A DNA stretch of 8,983 nt from Bacillota bacterium (GTDB lineage Bacteria; Bacillota; Clostridia; Christensenellales; SZUA-584). Position numbers and translations under genes: made by a program. Shown piece after piece: positions 5,944 to 8,983 of the stretch. The stretch is from NCBI GenBank assembly GCA_023436525.1, contig JAEZIW010000153.1:1-8983 (forward strand), read 5' to 3'. The notes beneath the pieces are model-generated. The model was not told where the DNA came from and made no database searches. It saw only the letters and a program-made list of their open reading frames with translations. The stretch's first letter is position 1; the number at the start of each line of letters is the position of its first letter.

Positions 5944-7590
5944 TTATCCCATCCTGTTGAATATTTCAAACAGAGCGTACCCGCCGCTCAAATTCTTTGC
6001 CTTAAGCCCCGCGTTTTTCAGCATACGCTCCGCTGTATACGAGCGTTTGCCGTTGCGGCTGAAAACAACAATCAGTTTGTTCGCAGGCAGTTCATTGATG
6101 CGGCTTTTCAGTTCATCCAGCGGAATATGAACGGAACCGGCAATCGTGCCCGAATCGCGCTCCTTACTTGTACGCACATCCAGCAGCAGTGTATTCTTCA
6201 ACGTTTTCAACTCATGCCAGTGTACCAGATCACTGAAGCCGCCCAGAACATCCGCCGCGATGTACCCCGCCAAGCTGACGACGTCTCTGACGGAACCAAA
6301 GGCGGGTGCGTATGCCAGCTCCAAATCACCGAGCTTATCCGCCGAGAGGCCACAGCGTATGGCGGCGGCAAGCACGTCGATGCGTTTGTCGACGCCCTCT
6401 TCGCCCACCATCTGTGCGCCAAGCAATCGGCCCGTCTTTTTTTCAAACATCAGCTTTAAATAAAGCCGCCTGGCGCCCGGAAAATAGCTTTCACGCGATG
6501 TGCCGCTCACATAAATTTTCTCGTACCGGATTTCCTTGTCAGCAATCTCTGCCTCCGCAAGGCCTGCGCTTGCCATATGCGTATCGAATATTTTGATCAA
6601 CGAAACAGCCAGCACCTGCCTGAAACGCGACCCGATTCCGCATATATTGTCGGCAGCGGTACGCCCCTGCCGTATGGCTATAGGCGCCTGTGACAGCAGC
6701 ACCTTACCCCCGAATACCGATTCAAGTTCAACCGCATCGCCCACGGCATAAATGTCTTTATCGGTGGTCTGCATATGCTCATCCACAAGTATGCCGCCCG
6801 TAACGCCGATACCAAGCCCGGCCGCCTTGGCCAGCGTCGCCTCAGGCTTCACACCCGTACATAGTATAACGATGTCCGCAAATATTGACTTGCTGTTCGA
6901 GAGCAGTAGCCTTAAGCCTTCCTCGGTGCTTTCAATCTCCTGCACAGCCGCGTTGGTTATAAGCGCCACGCTGTTGTCTTCCAACGCGCGCCTTGCAAAG
7001 TGTGCCATATCGGCATCAAAGTCGGGCAGCGCGTGGCTTGTTTGCTCAACCACGCATGTTTTAATACCGCGGGACGACAGATTCTCCGCAATCTCAAGGC
7101 CGACGTTTCCGCCGCCCACCACCGCAGCGCGTTTTGCGGCCACAGCTTCGATGTGTGCCGATACAGCAGACAAATCACGCATACCTTTAAGCGTGAATAT
7201 CCCGGTTGTATCAAGCCCTTGTATATCCGGTCTCACCGGCCTCGTGCCGGTCGCAATAATCAGTTTATCGTATTCCTCACGGTATGTTTGATTTGTGCTT
7301 AAATCATGCACCGTCACGGCTTTTGCGTATCTGTCAATCGCCGTCACTTCACATTGGCATCTGATGTCTATGTTGTGCCGCTCAACCGTCTCCTGCTGAG
7401 ATGACAAGCCGGCAATATCCTTAGCGCTGACGAGACCGCCAAGGCAATATGGGAGCGCGCTGCTCGCAAACGCCACATGCTCATTTTTTTCAAACACCGT
7501 GATAACGGCATGTCCGTTCAGCCTGCGCAGCCGTTCTGCGGCGCTGATGCCGCCGGCGATTCCCCCGATAATCACATATCTTTTATTCAT
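5944..7590 (-). CDS. CoA-disulfide reductase-rhodanese fusion lacking both catalytic cysteines
   Basis: The 548-residue protein has the length and order of CoA-disulfide reductase/rhodanese fusions. These use FAD and NAD(P)H to reduce CoA disulfide, CoA persulfide or polysulfide. Visible parts are the FAD-binding IIGGIAGGISAAERL (7-21), ATGTRP (113-118), the NAD-binding AAVVGGGNVGLEIAENL (155-171), YAVGDA (281-286), the dimerisation domain with ELAYAPAFGSVRD (424-436), and a C-terminal rhodanese domain from about 455 (LLLDVRTSKERDSGTI, 468-483). The redox-active cysteine of the family, in the context FANCALPY or FANCGLPY, is Ser44 here (FASSALPY), with a cysteine five residues later (Cys49). 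The rhodanese nucleophile, usually in a Y/F-C-x-x-G-x-R loop, is Ser511 (VFSRNGKRSY). Both are AGC codons. All other structure looks intact, so it may act as an altered reductase or a sensor. ATG 7590 follows GGAAG. It is first in an operon with arsR. Confidence 0.9.
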   Translation of the reverse strand: MNKRYVIIGGIAGGISAAERLRRLNGHAVITVFEKNEHVAFASSALPYCLGGLVSAKDIAGLSSQQETVERHNIDIRCQCEVTAIDRYAKAVTVHDLSTNQTYREEYDKLIIATGTRPVRPDIQGLDTTGIFTLKGMRDLSAVSAHIEAVAAKRAAVVGGGNVGLEIAENLSSRGIKTCVVEQTSHALPDFDADMAHFARRALEDNSVALITNAAVQEIESTEEGLRLLLSNSKSIFADIVILCTGVKPEATLAKAAGLGIGVTGGILVDEHMQTTDKDIYAVGDAVELESVFGGKVLLSQAPIAIRQGRTAADNICGIGSRFRQVLAVSLIKIFDTHMASAGLAEAEIADKEIRYEKIYVSGTSRESYFPGARRLYLKLMFEKKTGRLLGAQMVGEEGVDKRIDVLAAAIRCGLSADKLGDLELAYAPAFGSVRDVVSLAGYIAADVLGGFSDLVHWHELKTLKNTLLLDVRTSKERDSGTIAGSVHIPLDELKSRINELPANKLIVVFSRNGKRSYTAERMLKNAGLKAKNLSGGYALFEIFNRMG

Positions 7591-7605
7591 GCCGACTTCC
7601 TTTTT

Positions 7606-7628
7606 TATTGAATTCCTGAGCTTCAATA
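7606..7628. promoter_or_regulatory. Inverted repeat in the leader of the CoA-disulfide reductase operon
   Basis: TATTGAA (7606-7612) and TTCAATA (7622-7628) are a perfect 7-bp inverted repeat with a nine-base gap. It lies between the likely transcription start and the ribosome site of the CoA-disulfide reductase gene. It could be a dimer operator for the operon's ArsR protein or a leader hairpin, but the region is AT-rich and chance pairing is possible. Confidence 0.3.
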
Positions 7629-7653
7629 CTATATTTCATATTATATATATTCG

Positions 7654-7662
7654 ATTATACCA
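7654..7662 (-). promoter_or_regulatory. Extended -10 promoter for the CoA-disulfide reductase/arsR operon
   Basis: On the minus strand TGG-TATAAT (7662-7654) is a perfect extended -10. No good -35 is present at 16-18 bases upstream. Transcription would start near 7647, giving a leader of about 57 bases. A second TATAAT (7645-7640) follows without a better -35. Confidence 0.5.
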
Positions 7663-7725
7663 ATCTATTCCCTTTGTATTATTTATTGTTATTTTGAATT
7701 TTGTAAGAACTTTTTTGCCCCTTTT

Positions 7726-7734
7726 TGATATAAT
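7726..7734 (+). promoter_or_regulatory. Extended -10 promoter for the TIM-barrel gene
   Basis: TGA-TATAAT (7726-7734) forms a perfect extended -10. The -35 region is poor. The start would be near 7741, leaving only about 14 bases before the ATG at 7755, yet still including the ribosome site GGGAGG (7744-7749). Confidence 0.55.
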
Positions 7735-7754
7735 GAGGGTCTTGGGAGGTTTGT

Positions 7755-8567
7755 ATGCAATTTGGAATGTCAACGGCTTGCTTTTTCCCGAACGTTTATA
7801 ACGAAGATGCGATTGACGTCATGGGGAAAATGGGTGTCTCCCGCTGCGAGATCTTCTTCAGCTGTATGGCCGAATATCAACAGAATTATGTGAAGGAACT
7901 AAAAAGGCGCGCCGATCATTGGGGCATTGAAGTCAGTTCAGTTCACGCCTTTTCGCTGCAGTTTGAGCCAATGCTTTTTTCAGCGCACGATCGTGCGCGG
8001 CAGGAAGCTCTGGATATTTATAAGCAAGTTCTTGATGCCGCATCAATGCTGAACGCCCAAAGCTATGTGTTCCACGGCCCGGCCAACGTGAAGCGCGCAC
8101 GCAAACTCGTGCTGAATTACGACTATATCGCCGAGAGAACACAGCCTCTTACTGAGCTTTCACAGCAACAGGGCATTAAGCTGTCTTGGGAAAACGTGCA
8201 TTGGTGCTGGTATTCGTCGCCGGATTTTCCGCAAAAGCTGCTGCCGCTGCTCAGCCCGGAGAGCCTTTGGTTCACCTTCGATTTAAAACAGGCTTTACAA
8301 TCAGGATATGAACCCGCCGACTTTTTGCTGCAGACACAAGGAACCTTAAGCAATGTTCATATTTGTGATGTTCAGTTTGATGAACAGCTCGGCTGCGTGC
8401 CGGTGCTGCCGCTGCTCGGCTGCGTAAACTTTGATGAGCTCGTATCTTCACTCAATCAGATAAGCTACAGCGGGCCTGTCATCTATGAGGTTTACAGCCA
8501 TAATTACAAAAACCACGACGACCTGCTTAATAACTATTTGCAGACAAAAGAGGTCTTTTGTTATTAA
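7755..8567 (+). CDS. Xylose isomerase-like TIM barrel (sugar phosphate isomerase/epimerase family)
   Basis: The 270-residue protein fits the AP endonuclease 2/xylose isomerase-like barrel family (Pfam AP_endonuc_2), which binds divalent metals and acts on sugars or related polyols. Barrel strands end in the expected polar residues: SVHAF (62-66), VFHGPAN (105-111), LSWENVHW (143-150), FTFDLKQALQSGYEP (173-187), NVHICDV (200-206) and IYEVYSHN (243-250). His64, His107, Glu146, Asp176, His202 and Glu245 are the likely metal or substrate ligands. The loop after His202, which in many relatives reads as a glycine-rich LLPGKG-type stretch, is LPLLGCVNF here. The start ATG follows GGGAGG with five bases of spacing. 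The gene is divergent from the CoA-disulfide reductase operon and followed by the gene at 8670. Its substrate cannot be inferred; repair endonuclease activity is less likely because the protein is a generic sugar-isomerase-like member. Confidence 0.87.
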   Translation: MQFGMSTACFFPNVYNEDAIDVMGKMGVSRCEIFFSCMAEYQQNYVKELKRRADHWGIEVSSVHAFSLQFEPMLFSAHDRARQEALDIYKQVLDAASMLNAQSYVFHGPANVKRARKLVLNYDYIAERTQPLTELSQQQGIKLSWENVHWCWYSSPDFPQKLLPLLSPESLWFTFDLKQALQSGYEPADFLLQTQGTLSNVHICDVQFDEQLGCVPVLPLLGCVNFDELVSSLNQISYSGPVIYEVYSHNYKNHDDLLNNYLQTKEVFCY

Positions 8568-8594
8568 TTCCCGATAAGAAAAGACATGTAAATA

Positions 8595-8623
8595 TTAAAA
8601 AAGTGTTTCATTCAACCTATTAT
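8595..8623 (+). promoter_or_regulatory. Weak candidate promoter before the last gene
   Basis: TTAAAA (8595-8600) and TATTAT (8618-8623) are 17 bases apart and match the consensus in four and five of six positions. A TATAAA at 8627-8632 is an alternative -10. The region is AT-rich, so both could be chance. Confidence 0.28.
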
Positions 8624-8669
8624 GGGTATAAAAAATTATAAAAACTAAATAAAAAGGTGGTTGCGTATA

Positions 8670-8983
8670 ATGAAAACACGGGTTAACCCATTCAAAGCTA
8701 AAGTATGCATCACCATCAGCACAAAGGATATCGCGCGAAAGCAACCCGTTTGTATCGTGGTGCGAAAAGTCTTATTGTATGCTGTCTGTTTTATTTTCAT
8801 CATGGTTTTTGGGGCTGGCGCCTATGCCGGATTCAGTGCATATTTTGCACTGGACAAGCTGAGTGCAGCTCTCGGTGAACAGGAAGCAAAACATAACGCC
8901 ACGCTCTCGGTGATAGACAGCCTCGCCTTTTCGGCGGAGGCCCCCACACCGGAACAAACGTCTTCAGAGCCGATCTCGAGTGA
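8670..8983 (+). CDS. Membrane-anchored protein, N-terminal part, cut by right edge
   Basis: An open frame runs from ATG 8670 for 104 codons to the window edge. AGGTGG (8655-8660) lies nine bases before the start. The first 30 residues are basic and contain two cysteines. One membrane helix follows at about 35-55 (LLYAVCFIFIMVFGAGAYAG), then a helical, polar segment (58-86; LDKLSAALGEQEAKHNATLS) and a proline/glutamate/serine-rich linker (88-104). This plan, a single anchor, short coiled coil and flexible linker, is common at the start of extracellular cell-wall enzymes such as M23 peptidases or of secreted binding proteins in Clostridia. The functional domain lies outside the window, so no function is assigned. 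It could be co-transcribed with the TIM-barrel gene 102 bases upstream; I see no terminator between them. Confidence 0.7.
   Translation, partial: MKTRVNPFKAKVCITISTKDIARKQPVCIVVRKVLLYAVCFIFIMVFGAGAYAGFSAYFALDKLSAALGEQEAKHNATLSVIDSLAFSAEAPTPEQTSSEPISS

Noticed and set aside
5943..5969. Upstream start adding nine residues to the ArsR regulator
   Set aside because: It would overlap the end of the reductase gene in another frame, and the ATG at 5942 aligns better with the family N-terminus and has a ribosome site.
6752..7291. 179-codon plus-strand frame inside the CoA-disulfide reductase gene
   Set aside because: It is antisense to a well-supported reductase domain, is Ser/Pro/Ala-rich with no motif, and has no upstream promoter or ribosome site worth noting.

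Overview
The window looks like a chromosomal segment of a Bacillota genome, most likely a member of the Clostridia. Supporting features are strong purine-rich ribosome binding sites (AGGAG or GGGAGG types), sigma-A-like promoters, TTG and GTG starts alongside ATG, and a gene set typical of that group: an N-terminal FapA/DUF342 piece, a WYL regulator, a YfcC transporter and a CoA-disulfide reductase/rhodanese with an ArsR regulator. I saw no rRNA, tRNA, CRISPR array, phage gene or transposase. All assignments come from reading the sequence; no database search was run.

Layout from left to right. Positions 1-517 (minus) hold the N-terminal part of a FapA-like protein that runs off the left edge. 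Positions 610-1608 (minus) encode a WYL-domain regulator. It is divergent from a YfcC/DcuC-superfamily membrane transporter (1698-3143, plus), and the two candidate promoters share bases at their -10 elements. A clear terminator follows the transporter, then a small isoprenylcysteine methyltransferase-like membrane protein (3237-3755, plus). On the minus strand comes a short membrane-anchored protein (3854-4186), whose frame continues 20 codons past an in-frame TGA. Next is an archaeal-type ornithine cyclodeaminase/LOR-SDH family protein (4326-5402, minus) with its own terminator. A 103-bp imperfect inverted repeat (5489-5591) separates this block from the next.

The right half holds a two-gene minus-strand operon: a CoA-disulfide reductase-rhodanese fusion (5944-7590) followed one base later by a cysteine-rich ArsR regulator (5673-5942). 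Divergent from it is a xylose-isomerase-like TIM barrel protein (7755-8567, plus). The window ends in a membrane-anchored protein cut by the right edge (8670-8983).

The most striking observation concerns the sulfur-redox fusion protein. Its two expected catalytic cysteines, in the CoA-disulfide reductase domain and in the rhodanese domain, both read as serine (AGC codons), while the rest of the protein appears intact. Other points are the in-frame TGA in the small gene, an operator-like palindrome over its promoter, the overlapping divergent promoters at the WYL regulator, the large hairpin repeat, and a possible but unproven arginine/ornithine theme linking the transporter and the ornithine cyclodeaminase-like enzyme.
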